Positions 1-8,060 of a stretch of 64,000 bases of DNA are shown one piece after another; within the stretch, counting starts at the first letter, position 1, and each line of letters opens with the position of its first letter. The notes beneath the pieces are model-generated. The model ran no database searches, was not told the origin of the DNA, and saw only the letters and a list, made by a program, of their open reading frames with translations. The translations under genes and the position numbers were made by a program. This DNA comes from Bacteroidia bacterium 43-41 (GTDB lineage Bacteria > Bacteroidota > Bacteroidia > Bacteroidales > Dysgonomonadaceae), in NCBI GenBank assembly GCA_001898165.1, contig MKTD01000035.1:1-64000 (forward strand), given 5' to 3'.

Positions 1-111
1 AAAAGTCGAAATTAAAAAGTTTATGTATTTTTAACAATGACAAATCTTTAGCTTAACTTGCTGATATTTTAGTACAAAGAATGGGGAATACTATAATTCG
101 ATAGAATTTTG

Positions 112-119
112 TATCTTTG
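112..119 (+). promoter_or_regulatory. Bacteroidetes -7 box (TATCTTTG) for the antitoxin gene
   Basis: TATCTTTG matches the Bacteroidetes primary-sigma -7 consensus TAnnTTTG and ends 17 bases before the antitoxin ATG at 137. I see no convincing -33 element at the right distance. Confidence 0.5.
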
Positions 120-136
120 AAAAAAATAATTGAGTT

Positions 137-367
137 ATGAAAACGGCAATACAATTAGAAGTAACATTTGATCAAGTTTTATCTTTGGTAAAACGCTTGC
201 CGAAAAAAGATAAAACAAGACTGACCAAAGAGTTAGAAAAAGACATTATCGATACAAAATTGACAAAACTTCTTAAATCATTTAAAACAGAAGACTTGTA
301 CTTAAGTAATATTAACAGCGAAGTTGAAAGCGTAAGACAAGAAATTTATGAAAAACAAAACGGTTAA
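137..367 (+). CDS. VapB-like antitoxin of a PIN-domain toxin-antitoxin pair
   Basis: A 76-residue, lysine- and glutamate-rich, mostly helical protein with no signal peptide or membrane segment. It is followed, with a 20-base overlap, by a PIN-domain reading frame starting at 348, which is the usual antitoxin-first arrangement of type II VapBC-like modules; small proteins with a motif like 'LVKRLPKKDK' commonly precede PIN toxins in Bacteroidetes. Its presumed role is to bind and inhibit the PIN ribonuclease and to repress its own promoter at 112-119. The partner toxin is broken, so the antitoxin may now be an orphan. The family call rests on context and general resemblance, not on a diagnostic motif. 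Confidence 0.6.
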   Translation: MKTAIQLEVTFDQVLSLVKRLPKKDKTRLTKELEKDIIDTKLTKLLKSFKTEDLYLSNINSEVESVRQEIYEKQNG

Positions 368-682
368 AGTCATCTTTGACACCAATGTTTGGATTAGTTT
401 CTTGATTGAAAACGTTTGTCGAAAATTAAACGACATATTTCCGACGGAAGTATTTTGATTGTTACCACAGAGCAACTTTTATCAGAAATCAAGATTGTTA
501 CAAGCAGGGAAAAGCTCAAAAAGTATTTCCCAAAAGAAAGCGTTAAAGAACTGATTGAACTTTTAGAAACAATCGCTGAAAAAGTAGAGATAAAACCTAC
601 GCATTTTATCAATCGAGACCCGAAAGACAATTTTTTGCTGGATTTGATTGACTACTCAATTGAAAAAATACCAACTCGCTAA
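348..682 (+). pseudogene. PIN-family toxin (VapC-like), frameshifted and C-terminally truncated
   Basis: Translation from the ATG at 348 gives a PIN-domain N-terminus (VIFDTNVWISFLI, with the first catalytic Asp in 'DTN') but hits a stop after about 36 residues. The next frame, from about 408 to 682, continues the same family (SKIKRHISDGSILIVTTEQL, then 'RDPKDNFLLDL' near the end). Adding one base in the run at 408-413 (attgaaaacg read as attggaaaacg) restores one continuous frame, FLIGKRLSKIKRHI. The frame ends right after 'LIDYS', where intact family members continue with a final acidic block of the active site ('TGDKDLL'-like) that is absent here. The gene therefore appears to carry two lesions. 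The frameshift alone could be an assembly error at an A run; the truncation could not be explained that way. Confidence 0.75.
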
Positions 683-785
683 CGTCGTGTAGACAAGAGA
701 ACGTATTGTTCAGGATTTAGGTGCGAACAATGTGACAAGGCATTTACGCAGCTGATACTGATGTGAATTAAAATATCGTACACAA

Positions 786-2363
786 ATGAGAAACTACCTG
801 ATAATTATACTGATCTTGATAAGCACATTGGCATTCAGTCAAGAGAGCAGGTATTCGTCCGATTTTGAATATTTCATTGAAAAATTAACAGAAACACATC
901 CGGATCCTTATTCCGGATTTGGTGGAAGAATTGAGTTTAGCAGAGAAAAAGAAAATACAAAAGGTCGCATTACCGATTCAATGACAAGTGATGAATTCAT
1001 TATTTTAATGAATCAGTTTCTCTCAAACCTGAATGACGGACATACGAGTTTGTATTTTGCCAAATCTGAAAATAAAGGGCGAAAAGTTTTTCCACTTCAA
1101 TTGAAAATTTCGTCAGATAAGATTTTCGTTCAGAATACAACTAAAGATTATGAAAATCTTACGGGAAGTTCAATCGTTGGGATTAATAACGTTTCGATAG
1201 ATAAGTGGTTATTAAAAACAAAATCTTTTTTCCCTTCAGAAAATATATCAGGAGAGTATTTCAATTTGGTAAAAATAATTACAGACCATCGACTTGCACA
1301 CAATTTTTTTAACTGCTCCGAAACTTTGGAAATAACCTTTAGCGATAACTCGAATGAGGAGTTTTCTAAAATAATTCCATTTCAGGAACAAGTATGCTTT
1401 CTTAATCGAAAATCAAAGATCGAATTCGATAATGATAATGGGTTGCTGCATTATTCAATGATTGGGGAAAATCATGATATTGGATATTTAGCCTGGAACA
1501 GCATCTTAAGCCGGGAAGTTGTCGAAAACACCCGCAAAAATTCTCCCGACGGGCTCCAGGGTATTTTAAGTTGGGCTTACAGCTACCTGAACGAAAAACA
1601 AACAGGGAATACAAAAGAGGATGTCTTAAAAATTCCTGCACTTTACGAGCAGTTTTATAAACTGTCGAAAGAAATGAGCGAAAAGAGTTCGAAATACCTT
1701 ATAATCGACTTACGGGAAAATAGTGGCGGGATGACTCCCATCGTGAATCCTCTATTGTATGTGCTATACGGAGACAGGTACTTAAACTTTGACTTTGGTG
1801 CTGAAATGATTAGGCGGATTTCTCCATTATATCTTCAAAAAATAGGATTTGGCACCATTAATGATTTTAATCAGTCGTACCGTTCAAATTTGAAAATCGG
1901 GGATTACCTCTTTGATCGTTTCGGGAATGTAGATCCAAACTTATCTTTAGAACAGAAAAGAGAAATGCTTCGAAGTGGCTATAACGGTTTTGGAGCTGAA
2001 TATTTGAGAAAAACCGAACCAATGACCGGAGTTGAAATCTTTGTATTATGTTCCCCGAAGACTTTTAGCGCAGCCTACCATTTTACATATTTTCTAAAAA
2101 GGCTTGGCAGAACAAAAATTATTGGAGTGGCATCAAGACAAGCAGGGAATGCATTTATGGAAACGACAAACCTGACTTTGCCCGAAACAGGAATAAGTGG
2201 TAGCATTTCAAATTCAAGACAAGTCCTGTTCAAAGAGACTTCTCAATCAGCTAAAATCTTAAAACCCGATTACGAAATGACTTGGGAGGAATTTAAAAAA
2301 TATGGATTTGATAAAAATGCTGAAATTATAAAAACGTTGGAACTAATTGAAAACAACAAATAA
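786..2363 (+). CDS. S41-family (C-terminal processing peptidase-like) secreted protein
   Basis: A 525-residue protein with an N-terminal signal peptide (hydrophobic residues 4-18, 'LAFSQ' cleavage region). Residues 40-110 resemble the N-terminal helical region of S41 peptidases ('LNDGHTSLY' is a family hallmark), a PDZ-like part follows, and the core has 'LIIDLRENSGG' near residues 303-313. The putative nucleophile is Ser428 in 'PKTFSAAYH'. The fold and motifs suggest a periplasmic serine protease or an interphotoreceptor-retinoid-binding-like relative; the substrate is unknown. It stands alone, is richer in A+T than the genes after 2.8 kb, and has no obvious promoter. Activity cannot be judged without a confirmed Lys/Glu partner for the serine. 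Confidence 0.75.
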   Translation: MRNYLIIILILISTLAFSQESRYSSDFEYFIEKLTETHPDPYSGFGGRIEFSREKENTKGRITDSMTSDEFIILMNQFLSNLNDGHTSLYFAKSENKGRKVFPLQLKISSDKIFVQNTTKDYENLTGSSIVGINNVSIDKWLLKTKSFFPSENISGEYFNLVKIITDHRLAHNFFNCSETLEITFSDNSNEEFSKIIPFQEQVCFLNRKSKIEFDNDNGLLHYSMIGENHDIGYLAWNSILSREVVENTRKNSPDGLQGILSWAYSYLNEKQTGNTKEDVLKIPALYEQFYKLSKEMSEKSSKYLIIDLRENSGGMTPIVNPLLYVLYGDRYLNFDFGAEMIRRISPLYLQKIGFGTINDFNQSYRSNLKIGDYLFDRFGNVDPNLSLEQKREMLRSGYNGFGAEYLRKTEPMTGVEIFVLCSPKTFSAAYHFTYFLKRLGRTKIIGVASRQAGNAFMETTNLTLPETGISGSISNSRQVLFKETSQSAKILKPDYEMTWEEFKKYGFDKNAEIIKTLELIENNK

Positions 2364-2479
2364 CGCCCGCTAAAATAGGATTGTTGATATTTTTCCACAC
2401 AGCCAGATGTTCCAAGGTGTTTTTGTGGGTTATCCATTTGTCAATTAATCTGCTTCCCCAAAGAACTGCAACTGACGGG

Positions 2480-2590
2480 ATGAAGATAGAAGATTTATAA
2501 AATCAAGTAAACGACCAAGTAAAGGAGATACTAAACAAAGAAGTAACACCTTTGGCAGAAAGAATAGATGATCTCAAGATTTTGATTTAG
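2480..2590 (+). pseudogene. Remnant of a short helical protein, interrupted by TAA
   Basis: From the ATG at 2480 the frame reads MKIEDL, meets TAA at 2498-2500, then continues in the same frame for 29 codons (NQVNDQVKEILNKEV and onward, ending at TAG 2588-2590). The amphipathic Lys/Glu/Leu content on both sides of the stop suggests one small coding region with a nonsense mutation. No family is recognised, and chance is possible in so short a stretch. Confidence 0.35.
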
Positions 2591-2701
2591 CCTTGTGTAT
2601 TGAAGTGCTTCAATCGCGATAAGCGTCTTTGATAAAATTCTTTTGCAGATACGACAAAAATTCCGAACTTTATCTTATTTAAGTTCTGCATAAATTCAAT
2701 T

Positions 2702-2771
2702 ACAGCTAAATTTAAGACATATAAATGTTTTGCGGGGTCACAAAACATGGTCAGACGCAAGATTTAGCTGT
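2702..2771. repeat. Nested inverted repeats upstream of sbcD
   Basis: ACAGCTAAAT (2702-2711) is the exact inverse complement of ATTTAGCTGT (2762-2771). Inside this pair, ATGTTTTG (2725-2732) and CAAAACAT (2741-2748) form an 8-bp stem around an 8-base loop. As DNA or RNA this would fold into one two-part stem of about 70 bases ending 51 bases before the sbcD start. There is no T run after it, so it is not an ordinary terminator. Confidence 0.55.
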
Positions 2772-2822
2772 ATTTATGAATGGTTGATAACTGCGTAAGT
2801 TCTATTATTTATTAAACGTGAT

Positions 2823-4073
2823 ATGATACATGTTTTACATACAGCGGACTGGCACATCGGACAGCTCTTTCATGAGTATGACCGCACTTATGAACATCAG
2901 CAATTCCTGAACTGGTTGTTAGGAACCCTAACCGCCGAACGGATCGACGTCCTGTTGATCTGCGGCGACCTGTTCGACCTATCCAATCCTTCGGCGGCAT
3001 CCGTAAAAATGTTCTACTCGTTCCTGAACCGGTCGGTGAGGAAAAATCCGGATTTGCAAATCATCGTTATCGCGGGGAATCACGATTCCGCTTCACGGCT
3101 GGAATCCCCTAAACCTCTGCTGGAATCGTCCAACATCCATATTACGGGCCTTGTGGAAAAGGATGAGGACGGGATGCCCGATTACAGCAAAATGACCATT
3201 CCCCTGAAGGATAAAGAGGGTAACACGGAAGCCTGGTGCATTGCGGCCCCGTTTTTACGGATCGGGGACTATCCCTCGATGCCGGACAGCGCCAATCCGT
3301 ATGCCGATGGCGTTGCGGCGTTTTACAAAGCAGCCTGCGAGTATGCCGCATCGCGAAAAAAGCCCGGACAAGCCATTATTGCCATGGGGCACCTGCATGC
3401 GCAACAAGCAGAAGTGGGCGATATGGACAAGACGGAAAGATTGATCATGGGAGGTGTGGAATCTATTTCGGCCACTGCATTTGATGACAATGTCCGGTAT
3501 GTGGCGCTGGGGCATATCCACAAAGCTCAATCTGTCGGAGGAAAAGAACATATCCGCTATTCCGGCAGCCCCTTACCCATGTCTTTTTCCGAAACGAATT
3601 ACAGGCATCAGGTCGTTCTCTTCGACATTGCGGACGACAACATCGGGAACCTGAGAACGATGGAGATTCCCGTTTCGGTACCGCTTCGGCGAATTTCCGA
3701 AGTACACAGCCACCTTACGGAAGTCCTTTCTTCCCTGCAACAATTAGAGCCTTTTGAAGGAGATTTACGTAATGCTCCGTATCTGGAGGTCCGTGTGTTA
3801 CTGGAAGGGCCGGAGCCGGGCCTGCGGCACAGGATAGAAACGGCGCTCTCCGGGAAGAATTTCAGGTTAGCGAAAATAGATGTGCGCTATCATTCATCAA
3901 CAGCTTCCGCCGATAAAGACAGGGTGACACATCCGGAGCAGTTGAACGAGCTGAAGCCGATTGAAGTACTGCACAAGGTGTATCAAAGCAAATACGACAA
4001 TCCCATCCCCGAAGGGCTGCAAAAACTTTTCCAACAGGTCACACAAGAAGTAAACGAATCGGAATATGAATAG
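2823..4073 (+). CDS. sbcD: Exonuclease SbcCD subunit D (Mre11-like nuclease)
   Basis: A 416-residue metallophosphoesterase, the nuclease subunit that with SbcC opens hairpins and cuts DNA ends during double-strand-break repair. All metal-binding motifs are visible in order: D9-x-H11 ('TADWHIG'), 'GDLFD' near residue 48, 'GNHDS' near 81, then 'GHLHA' and 'GHIHK' in the middle of the protein. The C-terminal part (from about 290) matches the usual capping and SbcC-binding region, and the length is normal. The ATG at 2823 is the natural start. sbcC follows on the same strand, but 254 bases away because a copy of the intergenic repeat lies between them; in most bacteria the two genes nearly touch. 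Confidence 0.95.
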   Translation: MIHVLHTADWHIGQLFHEYDRTYEHQQFLNWLLGTLTAERIDVLLICGDLFDLSNPSAASVKMFYSFLNRSVRKNPDLQIIVIAGNHDSASRLESPKPLLESSNIHITGLVEKDEDGMPDYSKMTIPLKDKEGNTEAWCIAAPFLRIGDYPSMPDSANPYADGVAAFYKAACEYAASRKKPGQAIIAMGHLHAQQAEVGDMDKTERLIMGGVESISATAFDDNVRYVALGHIHKAQSVGGKEHIRYSGSPLPMSFSETNYRHQVVLFDIADDNIGNLRTMEIPVSVPLRRISEVHSHLTEVLSSLQQLEPFEGDLRNAPYLEVRVLLEGPEPGLRHRIETALSGKNFRLAKIDVRYHSSTASADKDRVTHPEQLNELKPIEVLHKVYQSKYDNPIPEGLQKLFQQVTQEVNESEYE

Positions 4074-4092
4074 ATCCAACAAAGATGTAGGC

Positions 4093-4205
4093 GATTAAAG
4101 CGGAGACCTTTTAGCTATTTTACGGGGCACCCATAGCTCGCGATGAACGTAAAAAAAGAGTAGCTCTTTGAGCGAAGCGAGTTCTACTCTTTTCGTGGAG
4201 CGCGG
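4093..4205 (+). repeat. Dispersed intergenic repeat, copy 1
   Basis: Contains the shared core 'gagaccttttagctatttta' followed by cggggcacccatagctcg and cgatgaacgt, seen with variations at 9595, 14985, 21394 and 37602. Just after the core is a hairpin: AAAAGAGTAG (4154-4163) pairs with CTACTCTTTT (4184-4193) around a loop containing gagcgaagcgag. The element sits between sbcD and sbcC. Confidence 0.8.
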
Positions 4206-4327
4206 GCAAGGATGGGTCGTAAAATATCATCAGACGAACTATTGCGTTAAGCTGAATGAGCAGAAGGCAAGCAATAGTCTAACTTTAGTGAACGATTTAA
4301 TCGCCGATACATAACTTATAACATTAT

Positions 4328-7300
4328 ATGAAAATACAAGCCATACGCATTAAAAACCTGGCCTCCCTGGATGGCAATACCGAAATTGATTTTACACGGG
4401 AACCACTCTGTTCCGTAGGTATCTTTGCCATTACCGGCCCTACCGGAGCAGGGAAATCGACCATACTGGATGCCTTATGCCTTGCGCTTTACGCCAAAAC
4501 CCCCAGATACAGGCTGGCTGAGAATGGGGTGGATATTACCGATGTGAAAGGGAGCACGATCAAACAGGATGATGTGCGCGGAATTCTACGGGATGGCACC
4601 TCCAACGGGTATGCCGAAGTGGATTTTACGGGTATTGACGGACACTGTTATCGGGCGAATTGGTCTGTGAGAAGGGCATACAACAAGGAAGACGGCAGTT
4701 TGCAGCCTTACGAGATGTCCCTGAAAAATACCACTGCCAATCAGGATATACCCGGAAGGAAAACCGAATTGCTGGGCGAAATAGAGCGTCTGGTCGGATT
4801 GAATTTCGAACAGTTTACCCGGTCCGTCTTATTGGCGCAGGGGGATTTCACCGCTTTTCTGAAAGCCGGCAGGGACGAAAAATCCTCGTTGCTGGAAAAA
4901 CTGACCGGCACCCATATTTATTCCGAGATATCCAAAAAGGTTTTTGAGCATCACCGGGAAGAGCAGCAGAAACTGAGGGAGCTGAACCTGCAGCGTGAAG
5001 GAATAGCCACCCTCACCCCGGAAGAATTAATGGATCTACAGCAACAGAAAGCGGCATTGGCAACGGTAATTGAGGCCCATGAAAAGTCGAGGGACAATCT
5101 GAACAAGGAGATCAGCTGGCATGAACAATGGTCGAAACTCCGGGAAAATTGCCTGGCCGCCGAGTCGAAGCATCAACAGGCCATAGCGGCAAAAGTAGAG
5201 GCACAACCTCGGGAGCAGCGGCTACAGCAGATTGTCCGCGTGCAACCGGTCCGGCCGATGATCAACGATCTGCAAAACACACGGGAACAGATGGGTTTCA
5301 AGTCTAAGCAGCTTGAGGAAATTTCATCGGCGCTGACGTCCCTGGATGAACAGAAAAAAGTATCGGATAACACTTTTGAACGAGCAGCAACGGCATTAGA
5401 CATCAAGGTACAGGAGGAGGAACAGGCCCGTCCGTTGTTGAATATGGCAAAAGCGCTGGATGTACAGCTCACTGAGAAAACGGGACAGGTACAACAGGCC
5501 GCGGAAGAGTTGGCTAGTGTCCGTGAAAAAGAGACGAAACAAAAAGAACAATTATTCCGGACAGGGAAGGAGTTGGAAAATCTGGAAAAGGAGATTGCTC
5601 AGTTGGACCGGTGGAAGGCCGAGAATGAATCCCGCCGGCCGGTCGCCGAACAGGAGAGCCTTATTTTATCCAAATTGAGGGATGCCGGAGGAATATTGGA
5701 AAGCCTGAAAAACTATACCTCCCGCATCCGCTCCACCAAAGAGAAAGTAATCAGGTACCGACAAGAAGGGGAAACGTTGGAAAATCAACGGAAAGCCGTT
5801 CAGTCCTCCCTGCAGCAAGAGCGGAGCAAACAGGAAACGTTGCGCACTACCTTGTCGGCTATTCCCATACACGACATCGAAAGGGAGAAGTCCTCCGTGG
5901 ATGCAGCCATCGAAGAGCTGATCACCGCAGAAGCCCATTGGAAGTTATTGCATCAGGCCGTCAATGAGAAAGAGCACCTGTTCCAATCGCTGGAAAGCAA
6001 ACAAAAGGAACTGGAGCAGAACATGATCCGGTTGGTGGAGGCAGAAAGTCTTTTAAAAATAAAGAGATCGGAAAGAGACGCTTCGTTGAAAATGCTTGAA
6101 AAAGCGAAATTGGTGGCGGCCGAAAGTGTAGAGCGGCTTCGGAATCAATTGGAGCCGGAAGAACCTTGTCCGGTTTGTGGCAGCACCACACATCCTTATA
6201 CGGTTGACCATCCGGCGGTTGATCGACTGCTTTCCGAACTGGAAACCACCCATGCACAAAATGAAGCCGCTTATGCACAACAACTGGCTACCCTTAGCAG
6301 CCTCAACCAAAGCTGTACGGGACTCAAAAAATTAATCGGCGAACTGAAAGAAAAACGGACCGGTACAGAGGCGTCTCTCAAAGGGCTTGAAACCAGATGG
6401 ATGGAGTTTCAGTTTTATGAAGAATGTAACAAATATCCACTCCCGGAAAGAGCCGGTTGGTTAAAGGGACAGTTACAGCAGCACAAGAGCAAACAACAGC
6501 AATTGCAAGGGCAGGTACAATCTCACCGAAAACAAAAAGAGCAGTTAGATGCTCATACGGCACATCTTACAGAGCTGGACAAACAGTTAAACCATACCGA
6601 AAATCTGATCAGGGACAATGAAAGGGATCTGAAATCTCTACAGGAACTGCAGGAGAACGACAGTATAGAACAACAGAATGCCGACAAAAAGCTGGAAGAT
6701 GTGGAACAGACGTTGACCGTTTATTTTCCCGACGGAAAGTGGTTTGAAAACTGGCAGGCCGATCCCGAAGCATTTGCCACCCATATCCGGGAGTTCACCC
6801 TTGTGTGGAAAGCCAATATCATCCGGCTTGATCAACAGATCCGTCAGCAAGAGATGCTGGCCGAAAAAAGAAAAGGGATAGAGGAGCGGTTAAAAAGCAT
6901 CGGGGAAGAAGCAGGGGTAAAAGAACAATACCTGTCCAAACTGCAACTCCGGCACAAAGAACTGTCCGGCAAGAGAATATCCCTTTTTAACGGCGCTTCT
7001 GTCAACGAAGTGGAAACAACGCTGAAAGAGGCGATCAATTCGGCAAAGCAGGCATTGGAGCAACAAAGGGAAACGGTAGAAAAGATGCAGGCCGATATTA
7101 CACGAAACAGAGTGCAACAGGAGCAGTTGGAAAAGGATATAAACACTTTCATAAAACAGGAATCGGCACTGAATGAGCGGCTCGGGAGCTGGATCACCCA
7201 CCATAACCGGCAATACGATGCGGCACTGACTCAAGAGGAGCTGTGGCCTCTTTTAACTTTTACCCCGGATTGGATAGAAGCGGAAAGAAGCAGTTTACGG

Positions 7301-8059
7301 GAGATGGATGATGCGGTGATGCTGGCCGGATCTGTCCTGGAGGAACGAACTAAAGCGTTGGTCGCGCATGGGGAACAACGGCCTTCGGAAAGGACATTGG
7401 AAGAGTTGGCCGTGTTACAGGCGGAACTTCGGGAGACGCTGAAACAGAATACGCAACAGGCCAATGAGATTGATTTTAAGATGAAGGAAGACCGTTCCAA
7501 CAAGCTACGCATAGGCTCGCTGTTGCGGGATATAGAAAAACAAGCGGAAATCGTGGAGAATTGGGCAAAACTCAATGAGATCATCGGTTCAGCCGATGGA
7601 AAAAAATTCCGCCAGATTGCCCAGGAATATACGTTAGATGTGTTGCTTAGCTATGCCAATGTGCATCTGGAAGCTTTAAGTAAACGTTATGTGCTGCAAC
7701 GAATTCCCAATTCGTTAGGATTACAGGTTATTGATCAGGATATGGGAGATGAGATGCGTACGGTGTACTCTCTTTCCGGCGGCGAATCTTTTCTCGTCTC
7801 GCTGGCGCTGGCATTGGGGCTGGCTTCACTCTCTTCCAACCGAATGAAAGTGGAATCCCTGTTCATTGATGAAGGGTTCGGCTCACTCGACCCGACAACG
7901 CTCAACATCGCCATGGACGCGCTAGACCGCCTGCATAACCAGGGACGCAAGGTCGGCGTGATCTCCCACGTGCAGGAGATGACGGAGCGGATACCGGTAC
8001 AGATCAGGGTGAGCAAGCAACAGAGCGGGAAGAGCAAGGTAGAGGTGATTGGGATATAA
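4328..8059 (+). CDS. sbcC: Exonuclease SbcCD subunit C (Rad50-like ATPase)
   Basis: A 1243-residue SMC-type ATPase and partner of SbcD. The N-terminal ATPase half has Walker A 'GPTGAGKST' with Lys43. Long coiled coils follow to either side of the zinc hook 'CPVCGS' (Cys614 and Cys617), through which two SbcC molecules join. The C-terminal half carries the ABC signature 'LSGGESF' near residue 1147 and Walker B 'LFIDEGFGSLD'. Length and order are typical for Bacteroidetes SbcC. The stop lies one base from the stop of the convergent MATE gene, so there is no room for an intergenic terminator. Confidence 0.95.
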   Translation: MKIQAIRIKNLASLDGNTEIDFTREPLCSVGIFAITGPTGAGKSTILDALCLALYAKTPRYRLAENGVDITDVKGSTIKQDDVRGILRDGTSNGYAEVDFTGIDGHCYRANWSVRRAYNKEDGSLQPYEMSLKNTTANQDIPGRKTELLGEIERLVGLNFEQFTRSVLLAQGDFTAFLKAGRDEKSSLLEKLTGTHIYSEISKKVFEHHREEQQKLRELNLQREGIATLTPEELMDLQQQKAALATVIEAHEKSRDNLNKEISWHEQWSKLRENCLAAESKHQQAIAAKVEAQPREQRLQQIVRVQPVRPMINDLQNTREQMGFKSKQLEEISSALTSLDEQKKVSDNTFERAATALDIKVQEEEQARPLLNMAKALDVQLTEKTGQVQQAAEELASVREKETKQKEQLFRTGKELENLEKEIAQLDRWKAENESRRPVAEQESLILSKLRDAGGILESLKNYTSRIRSTKEKVIRYRQEGETLENQRKAVQSSLQQERSKQETLRTTLSAIPIHDIEREKSSVDAAIEELITAEAHWKLLHQAVNEKEHLFQSLESKQKELEQNMIRLVEAESLLKIKRSERDASLKMLEKAKLVAAESVERLRNQLEPEEPCPVCGSTTHPYTVDHPAVDRLLSELETTHAQNEAAYAQQLATLSSLNQSCTGLKKLIGELKEKRTGTEASLKGLETRWMEFQFYEECNKYPLPERAGWLKGQLQQHKSKQQQLQGQVQSHRKQKEQLDAHTAHLTELDKQLNHTENLIRDNERDLKSLQELQENDSIEQQNADKKLEDVEQTLTVYFPDGKWFENWQADPEAFATHIREFTLVWKANIIRLDQQIRQQEMLAEKRKGIEERLKSIGEEAGVKEQYLSKLQLRHKELSGKRISLFNGASVNEVETTLKEAINSAKQALEQQRETVEKMQADITRNRVQQEQLEKDINTFIKQESALNERLGSWITHHNRQYDAALTQEELWPLLTFTPDWIEAERSSLREMDDAVMLAGSVLEERTKALVAHGEQRPSERTLEELAVLQAELRETLKQNTQQANEIDFKMKEDRSNKLRIGSLLRDIEKQAEIVENWAKLNEIIGSADGKKFRQIAQEYTLDVLLSYANVHLEALSKRYVLQRIPNSLGLQVIDQDMGDEMRTVYSLSGGESFLVSLALALGLASLSSNRMKVESLFIDEGFGSLDPTTLNIAMDALDRLHNQGRKVGVISHVQEMTERIPVQIRVSKQQSGKSKVEVIGI

Positions 8060-8060
8060 G

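Larger units (their letters stand above)
2364..2822. other. Gene-poor, AT-rich intergenic stretch
   Basis: 459 bases between the peptidase and sbcD. It holds one short reading frame broken by a stop (2480-2590) and a pair of nested inverted repeats (2702-2771), listed separately. I see no intact gene, RNA gene or clear promoter for sbcD in it. Confidence 0.6.

Noticed and set aside
677-2380. Possible integron-type attC sites after the PIN remnant (cgctaacg) and after the peptidase (ataacgcccgct)
   Set aside because: The core patterns do not satisfy the R'/R'' consensus on both sides and no integrase is present.
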